Source: Chloroflexota bacterium
GTDB lineage: Bacteria; Chloroflexota; Dehalococcoidia; Lucifugimonadales; UBA3495
Reading direction: 5' to 3'
DNA length: 64,000 bases
Assembly (NCBI GenBank): GCA_028875055.1
Contig: JAPPGG010000047.1
Coordinates: forward strand, 24,988 to 88,987
Under the pieces are notes generated by a model. That model made no database searches, had not been told where the DNA came from, and saw only the letters and a list, made by a program, of their open reading frames with translations. The stretch's first letter is position 1, and each line of letters starts with the position of its first letter. Below, one piece after another: positions 24,354 to 33,496 of the stretch. A program made the position numbers and the translations under genes.

Positions 24354-25805
24354 TTGAACTTCAACCTCAGACCTTCCCAGCTGGCTTTCGGAAACCGTCA
24401 AGTACATTACGCCTGGGTAATCGTAGCCGCCGCCGCGCTGATGCGGCTGGGATCGTCCAGCTTCCGCACCTCCTCCAGCATACTTATACCACGCCTGGTG
24501 GAAACCTTCGGGTGGAGCTACGGTATGGTAGGGCTGGCCTTCTCGCTGCAGTGGGTGGTTTCGGGCATGTTCGGCACCCCGGCCGGGTGGCTGGGCGACC
24601 GGTACGGAGTGCGGTTCACCATGGTGGTGGGGGCCTTTCTGTTCGTCATCGGGATGGTGCTTACCGCCACGGTAAACAGCCTTTGGGAGTTCTACCTTTA
24701 CTTTGGAATCATCCTGAGCGCGGCCATGGGAATCTTCCAGGTGCCCCTGACCGCCGGAGTAACCCAGTGGTTCCACCGCAGGCTGGGCGTGGGTATGGGA
24801 TTGCTGCAGGCATCCCAGGGTCTGGGGCCTCTGGTGGCGGTGCCCTTAATTCTGCTGATCATAGCTGGGTTCAGTGGAGCCCCCGCTGGCTGGGTGGCGT
24901 GGATCCCCGGCGTGGAGACCCTGTTTGGCGACGAGGAAAAAGGTCTCAGGGCGGCCTTCTGGATACCCGGGATAATTGGCGGCCTGGTATTGCTGGCCCT
25001 TATTCGCCTGTTCTACGACGAGCCCGCATCCATCGGCCTGCGCCCGCTGGGCATGTCGGCCGAGGAGCCGGTGCGGCAGCTGCAGTCGGGCGAGGCGGCC
25101 AAGGCCAGGTCCAAGGTATTTCTGAAGCAGGTGGTGCCGACGACGGCTTTCTGGAACCTGATCGGCATACATTATTGGGGCTGTGCCGGGCACGCCATAG
25201 TAATGGTGTTCATCGTGGCGATGGCGGAGGAGGCCGGAGTTTCCAAGGGGCTGGCGGCGGGAACCTTTATTGCCCTGACGGTCACCAGCACCCTGACCCG
25301 TTTCGCGGTGCCCATCCTGGCCGACCATTTGGGCAGCAAGGGCGTAATGGGCGTTTGCTTCTTCCTGCAGGTGGCGCCGGTGGGGCTGCTGTTCTTTGCC
25401 GACACCGCGTGGATGTTCTACGTGTTCGCCATTCTTTTCGGAATCGGGTTTGGCGGCGAGATGACGGCCTTCCCGATAATCAACCGCCAGTATTACGGCA
25501 ACGCTCCCATTGGCACCCCCTACGGTTTCCAGATGATGGGGGCCGGATTCGGCATGGCCTCGGGAGCGGCCATCGGGGGATTGCTCCGGGACTTGACCGA
25601 GGGTTTCTCATATCCGGCGATCATAGCTTCCGGCGATTTTACGGCCACCATAGCCGCTTCACTGGCGCTCAGCGGACTGGGAGTAGTTTCCATAGTGCTG
25701 CTGCCCAATACCGGCCACCACCAGTTGCCTCACTGGGAGGATGCCCTGCCTGAAGAGTATCGCAGTTCACCGCAGCCGAACCGGGCGGGCGCAGCGGGGG
25801 ACTAG
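24354..25805 (+). CDS. MFS transporter
   Basis: A 483-residue major facilitator carrier with about 12 membrane helices and a large loop after helix 6. The N-terminal half has AAALMRLGSSSFRTSSSILIP and the loop motif GWLGDRYGVRFTMVVG. It resembles oxalate/formate-antiporter-type MFS proteins by architecture. Start is TTG 24354 with AAAGGAT upstream. A hydantoinase-like amidohydrolase follows 110 bases downstream on the same strand, so the carrier may import its substrate; this is inference. Confidence 0.82.
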   Translation: MNFNLRPSQLAFGNRQVHYAWVIVAAAALMRLGSSSFRTSSSILIPRLVETFGWSYGMVGLAFSLQWVVSGMFGTPAGWLGDRYGVRFTMVVGAFLFVIGMVLTATVNSLWEFYLYFGIILSAAMGIFQVPLTAGVTQWFHRRLGVGMGLLQASQGLGPLVAVPLILLIIAGFSGAPAGWVAWIPGVETLFGDEEKGLRAAFWIPGIIGGLVLLALIRLFYDEPASIGLRPLGMSAEEPVRQLQSGEAAKARSKVFLKQVVPTTAFWNLIGIHYWGCAGHAIVMVFIVAMAEEAGVSKGLAAGTFIALTVTSTLTRFAVPILADHLGSKGVMGVCFFLQVAPVGLLFFADTAWMFYVFAILFGIGFGGEMTAFPIINRQYYGNAPIGTPYGFQMMGAGFGMASGAAIGGLLRDLTEGFSYPAIIASGDFTATIAASLALSGLGVVSIVLLPNTGHHQLPHWEDALPEEYRSSPQPNRAGAAGD

Positions 25806-25915
25806 ACCAGCCGCAAATATGAGGACTATGCCTCTCGTTTATGGGAAAATGTAGAGGTACAATTCGTCGCAAACGGGGACGGGCAAGCACATAATCGGGA
25901 GACAGGAGGGGGAGC

Positions 25916-27340
25916 ATGTTTGACCTGATAATCCGCAATGGCCAGGTGGTAACGCCCTGGGGAGTGGGTGACTGGGACGTGGCGATACAGGGCGAGAAAA
26001 TCGTCGCCGTAGCTGCCAACCATACCCTGACGGAAGAAACGGCCCGGGTTATAGATGCTACCGGCAAGGTGGTGGTACCTGGAGGAATTGAGCCCCACGC
26101 GCACGTTTACGCTCCCATAATGGGCCAGGGGGACCTGAAGACAGCGCCCCCGGACCAGGTGAGCCGGGCCGCCCTGTTCGGCGGGACCACGACCATCCTG
26201 GACTTTGCCATCCAGTATCCCGGAATCGACATCAGCCAGGCCATCCAGGAACGCACCAATGTCTGGCAGGGCAACTCCTACGCCGACTACGCCCACCACC
26301 TGATGCTGCTGGGCGACATTTCCGACAATGTACTGGGGCAGCTGAACGAGCACATCCAGGACGGCTTTTCCAGCGTCAAGATTTTCACCACCAACATCCG
26401 CCCGCCCAGCATGGCCGGGGAGCCGCGCATGGTGCGCATGGGCCACCTGCACGACCTTATGGAACAGGTGCAGCGGCACGGGGCCATGCTTATGGTGCAT
26501 GCCGAAGACGACGACATGGTCCAGCACATGTACCGCAAGCTGACGGAGCAGGAGCAGACGGAGTGGTGGAACATGCACCTGGTCCACAGCAATGAGTCCG
26601 AGGACGTCTCTTTCCGGCGAGTGCTGCGGGTGGCGGAATGGACGGGTTCGCCGGTGTATTTCGTCCACGTCAGCGCGCGGGAGGGCCTGACCGCCGTCCT
26701 GGAAGCCCGGGCAAACGGGCGGCCCGTTTATGGAGAGACCTTGCACAACTATTGCTGCTTCAATGCCGAGAACTACAAGGAAGAGAACGGCATGAAGTAC
26801 CACACTTACCCGTCCCTGAAATCGGAAGAGGACCGGCAGGCCCTGTGGCGGGGAATAGTCCAGGGCGGGCTGAGCACCATGGCCACCGACGAATACTGCA
26901 CGTCCTGGGACGTGAAGATTTCGGGCAAGCTGGTAACCGACGTGACCGGCGGGCACAACGGGGCGGAGACGCGGATGGGTGTCACCTTCAGCGAAGGGGT
27001 GTCGCGCCAGGGAATGTCATTGCAGCGCTTTGTGGACGTGACCTCGGCCAACGCCGCCAAGATTATGGGTCTCTACCCCCGGAAGGGCGTGATAGCCCCG
27101 GGCAGCGACGCGGACATCGTCCTGATCGACCCCAACATCAAGCGGCCCCTGACCATGGACGATTTCCACATTTCCGACTACAGCATATGGGAAGGGTTCG
27201 AGGCGGCCGGCTGGCCGGTAATGACCATTTTGCGGGGCATGGTAGCGGTGGAAGACGGCAGACTGCGCACCGGAAACGGGAGCGGCAAGTTCGTCCGCCG
27301 CAAGGTGGACCCGGAAGTGGCCAACCGTCCCGCCGCTTAG
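25916..27340 (+). CDS. Dihydropyrimidinase/D-hydantoinase-like amidohydrolase
   Basis: 474 residues, the usual length of cyclic-amide hydrolases. Metal ligands seen: H61 and H63 (PHAH), K155 in SSVKIF, the carbamylated lysine, His in YFVHVS, and Asp in the later ATDEYCTSW. They open dihydropyrimidines or hydantoins, as in pyrimidine catabolism. CLLDF-type segments are weak, and 4-hydroxy-ring substrates are possible, so I do not give a gene symbol. Preceded by an MFS carrier and closed by an intrinsic terminator. Confidence 0.83.
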   Translation: MFDLIIRNGQVVTPWGVGDWDVAIQGEKIVAVAANHTLTEETARVIDATGKVVVPGGIEPHAHVYAPIMGQGDLKTAPPDQVSRAALFGGTTTILDFAIQYPGIDISQAIQERTNVWQGNSYADYAHHLMLLGDISDNVLGQLNEHIQDGFSSVKIFTTNIRPPSMAGEPRMVRMGHLHDLMEQVQRHGAMLMVHAEDDDMVQHMYRKLTEQEQTEWWNMHLVHSNESEDVSFRRVLRVAEWTGSPVYFVHVSAREGLTAVLEARANGRPVYGETLHNYCCFNAENYKEENGMKYHTYPSLKSEEDRQALWRGIVQGGLSTMATDEYCTSWDVKISGKLVTDVTGGHNGAETRMGVTFSEGVSRQGMSLQRFVDVTSANAAKIMGLYPRKGVIAPGSDADIVLIDPNIKRPLTMDDFHISDYSIWEGFEAAGWPVMTILRGMVAVEDGRLRTGNGSGKFVRRKVDPEVANRPAA

Positions 27341-27367
27341 GGGACCCTACCGGCAGGCAAGAAAGTT

Positions 27368-27393
27368 GGGGCGCCGGAGAGGCGCCCCTTTTT
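27368..27393 (+). terminator. Intrinsic terminator after the amidohydrolase
   Basis: GGGGCGCC (27368-27375) pairs with GGCGCCCC (27381-27388), loop GGAGA, then TTTTT. Confidence 0.9.
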
Positions 27394-27590
27394 CGTTTGC
27401 CCGTTCTTTAATTGACCTGGATTGGGCTTGACGCCGCAGATGTGTTTGTACCTGACTTCATTGCGCTTGAAACTGGCGAAAGCCGGAATCCGGAACCCTG
27501 ACCGGTCTAGTGGTTCAACTGCTTTGAAATGATGGTTGGCGTTTGTCTTTCGCCATTCCCTTGAGAACCTGACTTACATATTTTGTCGAG

Positions 27591-27610
27591 GTTCCCGCCT
27601 GCGCGGGAAC
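27591..27610 (+). repeat. Short palindromic repeat, family D copy 2
   Basis: GTTCCCGCCTGCGCGGGAAC, a palindrome related to the one at 24204. It is in the 416-base gap between the amidohydrolase and the convergent lipB. Confidence 0.55.
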
Positions 27611-27756
27611 GACGGTTTAGCCCGAACCCATCAATACAAACCAGTTGAGCTACGAGTTTCCGCACTGCCTCCCAAATGTCTGCTCTCGCGTTCAGTAACG
27701 AGAGATGGGTCGGGCAGCTTGTGCCTTCCGAGTACGTTTCGTCCGGGGCATGGTTG

Positions 27757-28506
27757 TCAGTCCAGGGTTTCCTCGTCCATCTCCACCCGAACTATGTCCC
27801 CCATCCGGAAGCCCATGGCTTCACCAAAGCGGTAGGCCACCCGTTCCTGGAAGTCTTCCATCAGGGGCGGTCTGGCCCGTGCTGCAATGTTGCCCAGCAC
27901 TTGTGAAATGGAAGTGACCGGCCGGTCCGTTATCCCGCAGGGCACGATGAGACCGAACTTGGACAGGTCGGGGTTTACGTTGATGGCGAAGCCGTGGTGG
28001 GCGATGTGGCGGCTGATCTTCACGCCGATGGCGGCGATCTTGGCGCCGTCCACCCAGACGCCGGTGAGCCCCGGCTCAACGCCCGCCTCGATTCCCAGGT
28101 CTGCCAGGGCGGCGATGATAACCTGCTCCAGGGTGCGGACGTACTTCAATGGGCCGCCCCAGTCCCGCAGGTTGACGATGGGGTAGGCCACCAACTGGCC
28201 CGGGCCGTGGTAGGTAACCTGCCCTCCCCGGTCCGTTTCCACCACGCTGACGCCCGCGCAGGCCAGTTCATAGCGCGAGACGGGAATATGTTCCGGCCTG
28301 GACAGCCTCCCCCGGGTGACAACGTGGGGGTGTTGCAACAGAAGCAGGGTGTTGGGTTCGTTGCCGGCGTGGACCGCGTCAACCAGGTCGGTCTGAAGAT
28401 CCCAGGCACGGCCGTATTCGACCGTTCCAAGGGCGACGACCTGGCAGAAGGGCTTTTCGGGGGCCGGCAGTGAACCGGCCAGGGGTTGGTCCAGAAGATT
28501 GCTCAT
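27757..28506 (-). CDS. lipB: Octanoyltransferase LipB
   Basis: A 249-residue lipoyl(octanoyl)transferase. It moves octanoate from acyl-ACP to the lipoyl domains of dehydrogenase E2 subunits; LipA then inserts sulfur. The family core is visible: GGQVTYHGPGQLVAYPI, GVWVDGAKIAAIGVKI with the catalytic Lys, and the Cys in LIVPCGITDRPV. I chose ATG 28506 (MSNLLDQPL). It is the last gene of the E1-E2 operon, and its product would modify the E2 encoded just upstream. Confidence 0.92.
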   Translation of the reverse strand: MSNLLDQPLAGSLPAPEKPFCQVVALGTVEYGRAWDLQTDLVDAVHAGNEPNTLLLLQHPHVVTRGRLSRPEHIPVSRYELACAGVSVVETDRGGQVTYHGPGQLVAYPIVNLRDWGGPLKYVRTLEQVIIAALADLGIEAGVEPGLTGVWVDGAKIAAIGVKISRHIAHHGFAINVNPDLSKFGLIVPCGITDRPVTSISQVLGNIAARARPPLMEDFQERVAYRFGEAMGFRMGDIVRVEMDEETLD

Positions 28507-28533
28507 GCGCGGGAAGTCTCCATACAAGCAAAT

Positions 28534-28560
28534 CAGGGCAACCACAAGGGTTGCCCCTAC
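28534..28560. repeat. Short palindromic repeat, family E
   Basis: AGGGCAACC (28534-28542) against GGTTGCCCC, ending CCCCTACG, a REP-like hairpin common in intergenic DNA, between lipB and the E2 gene. Confidence 0.5.
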
Positions 28561-28596
28561 GATCAGTTACCAGGTTCCAGCGGGTTGACAGGATTA

Positions 28597-30018
28597 TCAG
28601 GCGTTGTCGGGCCCGATTTCTTCCAGCCGGCGTTTCATGGACTGCATGAAGGCGCTGGACTCGGCGCCGTCGTTAATGCGGTGGTCGAAGGACATGCAGA
28701 GGTTCATCATTGAGCGGATGGCGATGGCGTCGTTGATGACCACCGGCCGCTTCTGAATCGCCTCGGTGGTCATAATGGCCGCCTGCGGGTAGTTGATAAT
28801 GGGCTGGGAAACCACCGAACCCAGGGCTCCCGTGTTATTCAGGGTGAAGGTGCCGCCCTGGACGTCGTCGATGGTCAGCTTGTTATCCCGGGCCCGCTGG
28901 GCGAGGTCGGCCACCGCGTGGGCCAGGCCGGAAAGGCTGAGGCGGTCGGCGTTGTGAATAACGGGGACCACCAGGCCGTTGGGGGCGGCAACGGCCAGGC
29001 CGATGTTCAGTCGCTTCTTCAGGACTATCTTGTCCTCACCCCAGGTGGCGTTGAAGGTGGGGTTCTCCTTCAGTGTTTCGACCAGGGCCCGCAGGACGAA
29101 GGGCAGGTAGGTCAGGTCAACGCCCTCGCGCTGGCGGAAGGACTCGCGCATGGCAGTTCGCGCGGCCACCAGGTTGGTAACGTCCACCTCCACCGTGCTC
29201 CAGGCGTGGGGTATCCGGCTGACGCTGCGGACCATGGCCTCGGCAATCATGCGGCGGACCGGGGTCAGGGGCAGAAATTCCTCGTCGCCTGCTTCCAACG
29301 ACTCTGGCTGGGGTGCAGGGGCGGCGGGGGCTGCATCCGTACTGTCCAGGTACCTGAGGACATCGTCCCGGGTGATGCGGCCTCCCATGCCGGTGCCGGT
29401 GATGAGAGCCAGGTCAACGTCGTGGTCTCGGGCGAGGCGGCGTACGGCGGGCGAGAGCCGGGCGCGGCCATCCCGGCCGGACGCGGTCACCACGGGGGTC
29501 TCGATGGCGACCTGAGCGGCGAGGGATGCAGCCAGCGCGGCGGCAGGTTCCGGCGGCGGGGCCGGCGGGCTGTCGTCGCCCGCGCCGCCCCCGGTGGGGC
29601 CGATCATGGTGGCGGAAGTGTTCAGGTAGCCGATCCGGCTGACGGGGGGCGCTTCCTGCGCCGGGACCGGTTCAGGAATGGAAGCCGGCGTTGCTTCGGA
29701 AACGGCGGGTGCACCGGTGGCGGCGGATTTTACTTCCCCAGGGTCGGCGGGGACAGGTTCGGCGGAAGCGGACTGGCCGTCGGCGGTCTCCACCTCGGCA
29801 ATTGGGGCGCCCATGGGAATGGTCTGGCCTTCCTCGGCCAGGATTTTCAGGAGGGACCCGTCAACCGGCGAAGGAACTTCCATAGTGACCTTGTCGGTCA
29901 CCACTTCCACCAGGGGCTCGTAGCGTTCAATCCGGTCGCCCGGCTGCTTGAGCCATTTGCCGATGGTGCCTTCGACGACCGATTCGCCGACGTGGGGAAG
30001 TTCTATAGTCTGGGCCAA
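28597..30018 (-). CDS. 2-oxoacid dehydrogenase E2 (dihydrolipoyl acyltransferase)
   Basis: 473 residues: an N-terminal lipoyl domain (MAQTIELPHVGESVVEG, with the lipoylated Lys in TDKVTMEVPSP), a Pro/Ala/Glu-rich linker, a peripheral subunit-binding domain (LSPAVRRLARDHDVDLALITGTGMGGRITRDDVLRYL), and a C-terminal catalytic domain with the trimer motif FDHRINDGAE. Most like the branched-chain or pyruvate type; substrate cannot be settled. It is separated from E1-beta by a toxin-antitoxin-like pair. E3 (lipoamide dehydrogenase) is not in the window. Confidence 0.9.
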   Translation of the reverse strand: MAQTIELPHVGESVVEGTIGKWLKQPGDRIERYEPLVEVVTDKVTMEVPSPVDGSLLKILAEEGQTIPMGAPIAEVETADGQSASAEPVPADPGEVKSAATGAPAVSEATPASIPEPVPAQEAPPVSRIGYLNTSATMIGPTGGGAGDDSPPAPPPEPAAALAASLAAQVAIETPVVTASGRDGRARLSPAVRRLARDHDVDLALITGTGMGGRITRDDVLRYLDSTDAAPAAPAPQPESLEAGDEEFLPLTPVRRMIAEAMVRSVSRIPHAWSTVEVDVTNLVAARTAMRESFRQREGVDLTYLPFVLRALVETLKENPTFNATWGEDKIVLKKRLNIGLAVAAPNGLVVPVIHNADRLSLSGLAHAVADLAQRARDNKLTIDDVQGGTFTLNNTGALGSVVSQPIINYPQAAIMTTEAIQKRPVVINDAIAIRSMMNLCMSFDHRINDGAESSAFMQSMKRRLEEIGPDNA

Positions 30019-30036
30019 GGTTTCACCACCCCTGGG

Positions 30037-30468
30037 TCAAATAGGTGCATGTTCGACCAATCGAATACGGTCCTGAAATCGGTGAAAGTCGGCTTCATTA
30101 AACGTCAGCAGCCTGCTCTCGCCGTAAGCCAGCATTGTCGCGACAATATTGGCGTCGTGGACCTGTTTGCCGCCTATTGGAACCTGGCGGCAAAGCAATA
30201 GCAGCCAATCCGTTACCGTGGAGCCATCCTCCAACACCTCGAAATTAGCGGCCAGCCTCTCAACATCTCCAAGAGCTTCAAGGCGAGTAATCGGAACTGG
30301 CCAAATTTGAGGTCGGGTAACTACTGCAAGATACTCGCGCAAGACCTGACGACTGATACGAACCGGGTCGCCTTGCTTTAACGCACTCTCGAGACTCGCA
30401 CGGGCAACCTGATGGTCTGGAGCCTCCAGGAATCTGGTATTTACCAGCACGTTGGTGTCAACAAACAT
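30037..30468 (-). CDS. PIN-domain (VapC-like) ribonuclease toxin
   Basis: 143 residues of the PIN fold. Acidic metal ligands are Asp4 in MFVDTNVLV, Glu in LREYLAVV, and Asp in VHDANIVATM. PIN toxins of the VapC kind cut tRNA or other RNA, held in check by an antitoxin. It lies 20 bases after the DUF7662 gene in the same direction and 18 bases before the E2 gene. It is intact. The pair is likely a toxin-antitoxin module. Confidence 0.85.
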   Translation of the reverse strand: MFVDTNVLVNTRFLEAPDHQVARASLESALKQGDPVRISRQVLREYLAVVTRPQIWPVPITRLEALGDVERLAANFEVLEDGSTVTDWLLLLCRQVPIGGKQVHDANIVATMLAYGESRLLTFNEADFHRFQDRIRLVEHAPI

Positions 30469-30488
30469 CTGGTCCAGCAGTTTCCGGC

Positions 30489-30872
30489 CTAGTAAATGTC
30501 CTCTCGCCGCAAGCTCAAGTTGGCCGGCCAGTTACCTGCTGAGCGCACCGGCCAAAACTCGGCCAGACGTGAGGTACGCTCTCTGTACTGGGACTTGCGC
30601 CGGAGCAAAAGTGTTTCGGCCACCAAATCAACCTCTGCCGTTTCCCATCCGGCCGCGCTCCAGGCCAATGCGTGGCTATGAGCATGGCGTAACCCATTGG
30701 CCCACCAGGGCCGGTGGCGGCGGGCGGAGGACGGAAGCCTGAAACCAACAATTGACTCAATCTCCCCGAAAGTGGTCCTCCATTCCGAGGTTGAGAGGTC
30801 GGAAAGGTGGAAAAAAAGCCTATTGTATTTTCCCGTGGAGGCCCTCTGCTGGAAGTCTTGCTCAGTACTCAT
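30489..30872 (-). CDS. DUF7662 domain protein, putative antitoxin partner
   Basis: 127 residues, with FGEIESIVGFRLPSSARRHRPWWANG followed by HALAWSAAGWETAEVDLVAETLLLRR, which I recognise as the DUF7662 pattern (E-I-E-...-LP-SAR-H-R-WWAN, and A-W-...-GW). ATG 30872 is chosen because TATAAT stands immediately upstream. It is next to a PIN toxin, which suggests an antitoxin or a DNA-binding role, but biochemical function is not established. The C-terminal tail is basic. Confidence 0.7.
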   Translation of the reverse strand: MSTEQDFQQRASTGKYNRLFFHLSDLSTSEWRTTFGEIESIVGFRLPSSARRHRPWWANGLRHAHSHALAWSAAGWETAEVDLVAETLLLRRKSQYRERTSRLAEFWPVRSAGNWPANLSLRREDIY

Positions 30873-30876
30873 AGCA

Positions 30877-30882
30877 ATTATA
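30877..30882 (-). promoter_or_regulatory. -10 element of the DUF7662/PIN pair, giving a leaderless transcript
   Basis: TATAAT on the minus strand ends four bases before ATG 30872, so transcription would begin at or very near the start codon. The pair thus has its own promoter inside the E1-E2 operon. Confidence 0.5.
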
Positions 30883-30931
30883 GTGCTTCTGCCGCGTGTA
30901 ACGGGTATGGCTATCTGTCGATGGATTTTCG

Positions 30932-31918
30932 CTAGTATGCCGCCAGGTTGCGCAGGGCCTGGGCTATTTTCTGGGTGTTGGGCATGTAGGCGTCTTCCAG
31001 GGTTTGGGCGAAGGGCATGGTGGGCACGTCGGGGCCGCAAACCCGGCCGATGGGGGCGTCCAGGTAGTCGAAGGCCTGGTCGGCGGCCAGGGCGGCGATT
31101 TCGGAGCCTATGCCGCCGGTGATGTTGTCTTCGTGGACGATGAGCAGTTTGCCGGTCTTTTTCACCGACTCCAGGACGGTCTCCGTATCCAGCGGCTTCA
31201 GGGTGCGGAGGTCCACCACTTCCACCTGGGCCACGCCCTCGGCGGCCAACAGTTCGGCAGCTTCCAGGCAATAGTGGACCATCAGGCCATAGCTGACTAC
31301 CGTAATGTTCTGTCCTGGACGCTTTACTTCCGCCTTGCCAATGGGGAGAACATAGTCCTCTTCCGGTACATCGCCGCGCACCAGGCGGTAGGTCTTCTTG
31401 TGCTCCAGGAAGACCACCGGGTTGTTGTCGCGAATGGCGGACTTGAGCAGGCCCTTGGCGTCGTAGGGGGTGGCTGGCGCAATCACCTTCAGGCCCGGAG
31501 TGTGGAAGAAGTAGGCCTCCACATTCTGGGAATGGAACAGGCCGCCGCGAATGCCGCCGCCGTAGGGTATCCGGATAGTAACCGGCGCATTGAGGCTGCC
31601 ATCGCTGCCGTAGCAGACGCGGGCCGCCTCGCCTATAAGCTGGTTGACCGCGGGCCAGAGGAAGTCGGCGAACTCCACCTCGGGGATGGGGCGCATTCCC
31701 CGGAAGGAGGCGCCCAGGGCAATGCCCATAATGGAGGCCTCGGCCAGGGGCGTGTCAATAACCCGCTCGGGGCCGAACTCCTCGATAAAGCCCTGGGTGG
31801 CGAGGAACACTCCGCCGCGCCAGCCCACGTCTTCGCCCATGACGAAAACGTGCTCGTCGCGCTGCATTTCCTCCCTCATGGCTTCCCGTACGGCTTCTAT
31901 TACGCTCTTGACGGCCAT
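30932..31918 (-). CDS. 2-oxoacid dehydrogenase E1 component, beta subunit
   Basis: 328 residues, the standard length. The transketolase-like pyrimidine domain has VFVMGEDVGWRGGVFLATQGF near residue 26, with the conserved Glu that activates thiamine diphosphate, and a C-terminal domain with LLIVHEDNITGGIGSEIAALAADQAF. It pairs with the alpha subunit upstream to decarboxylate a 2-oxoacid. ATG 31918 (MAVKSVIEAV) is preferred; the frame extends further but has no family character. The start is 52 bases after the E1-alpha stop. Confidence 0.92.
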   Translation of the reverse strand: MAVKSVIEAVREAMREEMQRDEHVFVMGEDVGWRGGVFLATQGFIEEFGPERVIDTPLAEASIMGIALGASFRGMRPIPEVEFADFLWPAVNQLIGEAARVCYGSDGSLNAPVTIRIPYGGGIRGGLFHSQNVEAYFFHTPGLKVIAPATPYDAKGLLKSAIRDNNPVVFLEHKKTYRLVRGDVPEEDYVLPIGKAEVKRPGQNITVVSYGLMVHYCLEAAELLAAEGVAQVEVVDLRTLKPLDTETVLESVKKTGKLLIVHEDNITGGIGSEIAALAADQAFDYLDAPIGRVCGPDVPTMPFAQTLEDAYMPNTQKIAQALRNLAAY

Positions 31919-31970
31919 TGGTATTCCTTTACTAGTCTTTCCACGAAGGGCGCGGACCTGCTCCAGGGAG

Positions 31971-33011
31971 CTAGGGCGCGTAAACGTTCTTGTGGAGATC
32001 GGAGGCATCCGGCGGGAGCGCGGCGTCGGCGGCGTCGGTAGCCTCATTGACGGCGCGGCGAGCCTGGGCCCGGATTTCCTCCTGCTGCTCCTCGGTCAGG
32101 TAGCCCTGTTCCAGCATAAAACTGCTGAAGGCGGCAACCGGGTCCTTCTCCCGAACAGCGTCAATTTCTTCTTTGGGCCGGTAGCGGGAGTCGTCATCGT
32201 CGGTGGTGTGGGGCATCAGGCGTTCCAGCTTCATCTCCAGCATAACCGGGCCCTCGCGGCGGGCGTGATTTATCGCTTCCCGGCAGGCTTCATAGGAGGC
32301 CAGCAGGTCGAGGCCGTCCACGATGAGGCCCGGGAAGCCGTAACCTTCAGCCCGGTTGGCGACGTCGCCGATGGCCATCTGCATCCGCTGGGGGACGGAG
32401 ATGGCATAGGCGTTGTTTTCGCAGACAAATACCACGGGCAGCTTGTGAACGCCGGCGAAGTTCATCGCCTCGTGGGTCTCGCCCTGGCTGGAGGCGCCGT
32501 CGCCGAAATAAACGAAGATCACCTTGTCGTCACCCAACATCTTGCAGGCCAGGGCATAGCCGACCGCCTGGGTCAACTGGGCGGCCACCACGTTGGAGGT
32601 CTGGATGACGTTGTGCTCCAGGTCGGCGCCCTGAAGGGGGAACTGGCGGGCGTTGCTGTAGGGGTCCCCCTCCTTGCCCATAAAGGAGAGCATTACCTGG
32701 GTAGGAGTAAGGCCTGCGCCCATTTTCAGTGAGAGGTCGCGGTAATAGGGGAAGAAGAAGCAGTTCCCGTCCTTTTCGGCGGCCAGCAGACTGCCGAGCT
32801 GGGCGGCTTCGTGGCCCTGACCCGAGGCGGCGATGGGCACTTTCCCCTGCCGGTTCATCATCCAGATGCGCTCGTCAATGGTCCGGATGGTCACCATCCG
32901 GCGATAGAAGTCAACCAGGTCCTCCGGCGTTATGCCCTGGGGCAGCTGACGGGATATATCGGCCGCAATACCATCGGCGTGGCCGTCAGTCTGGTTGGTC
33001 AACTGTGTCAT
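31971..33011 (-). CDS. 2-oxoacid dehydrogenase E1 component, alpha subunit
   Basis: 346 residues. The thiamine diphosphate motif is GDGASSQGETHEAMNFAGVHKLPVVFVCENN (GDG-x26-NN). Upstream are ASGQGHEAAQLG and FPYYRDLSLKMGAGL. The length and the phosphorylation-loop region YRPKEEIDAV suggest the branched-chain or pyruvate type. ATG 33011 begins MTQLTNQTDG. First gene of a minus-strand operon (E1-alpha, E1-beta, TA pair, E2, LipB). Confidence 0.92.
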   Translation of the reverse strand: MTQLTNQTDGHADGIAADISRQLPQGITPEDLVDFYRRMVTIRTIDERIWMMNRQGKVPIAASGQGHEAAQLGSLLAAEKDGNCFFFPYYRDLSLKMGAGLTPTQVMLSFMGKEGDPYSNARQFPLQGADLEHNVIQTSNVVAAQLTQAVGYALACKMLGDDKVIFVYFGDGASSQGETHEAMNFAGVHKLPVVFVCENNAYAISVPQRMQMAIGDVANRAEGYGFPGLIVDGLDLLASYEACREAINHARREGPVMLEMKLERLMPHTTDDDDSRYRPKEEIDAVREKDPVAAFSSFMLEQGYLTEEQQEEIRAQARRAVNEATDAADAALPPDASDLHKNVYAP

Positions 33012-33099
33012 GGTTTCCTCCGGTGAACGAACCGGGCTGGTCTGGAGTCTAGCGGACGGTCTGGTCGAAGGGCGCTGGAAAACTAATGTATGCAAGGCA

Positions 33100-33128
33100 A
33101 TTATATATGCTGGGGTGGGGGTGGGCAA
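33100..33128 (-). promoter_or_regulatory. Promoter of the E1-E2-LipB operon
   Basis: Minus strand: TTGCCC, 17 bases, TATAAT (-10 at 33100-33105). It leaves an untranslated leader of about 80 bases ahead of E1-alpha. Confidence 0.5.
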
Positions 33129-33146
33129 ACGCAGTCGGGCGGCAGG

Positions 33147-33377
33147 GCAGGGCAATCGCGTTTTAATTGAAGGTCATGCCGAGGGAAGCCGAAGCATCTG
33201 AAATCTATCTCATGGAAGTACCTTCACTACACGCACTACACGCAGCCGGGCTGAGGATGGGGACGTCAGGCCCTTCGGCAGAGTTTACCCTGAGCCGGAC
33301 CGAAGGGTTCAGGGAAACATGATCTCCTGCCTGCCGAAATTATGCCCCCATAGTCTGAATCCATAACGCGATTGCCT
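33147..33377. mobile_element. MITE-like repeat, family A copy 2
   Basis: Opens GCAGGGCAATCGCG and closes CGCGATTGCC (10-bp inverted ends). Contains GGTCATGCCGAGGGAAGCCGAAGC, CCCTTCGGCAGAGTTTACCCTGAGC and AATCCATAACGCGATTG. No target duplication is visible. It lies between two divergent operons, right beside the -35 box of the act operon. Confidence 0.6.
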
Positions 33378-33392
33378 CGCCTTTACATACCC

Positions 33393-33421
33393 TTGACACC
33401 CCCTAAAGACTGTGATAATTT
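33393..33421 (+). promoter_or_regulatory. Promoter of the act operon
   Basis: TTGACA (33393-33398), 17 bases, TAATTT (33416-33421); a GATAAT overlapping it gives a 15-base alternative. About 76 bases ahead of the first gene. Confidence 0.6.
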
Positions 33422-33496
33422 TCACTAGGTTTGCTACCCGGGGAGGTTCAGGATACGCCCCGGAATCGAATCAGGGTATTTTCCAAGGCAGGACCG

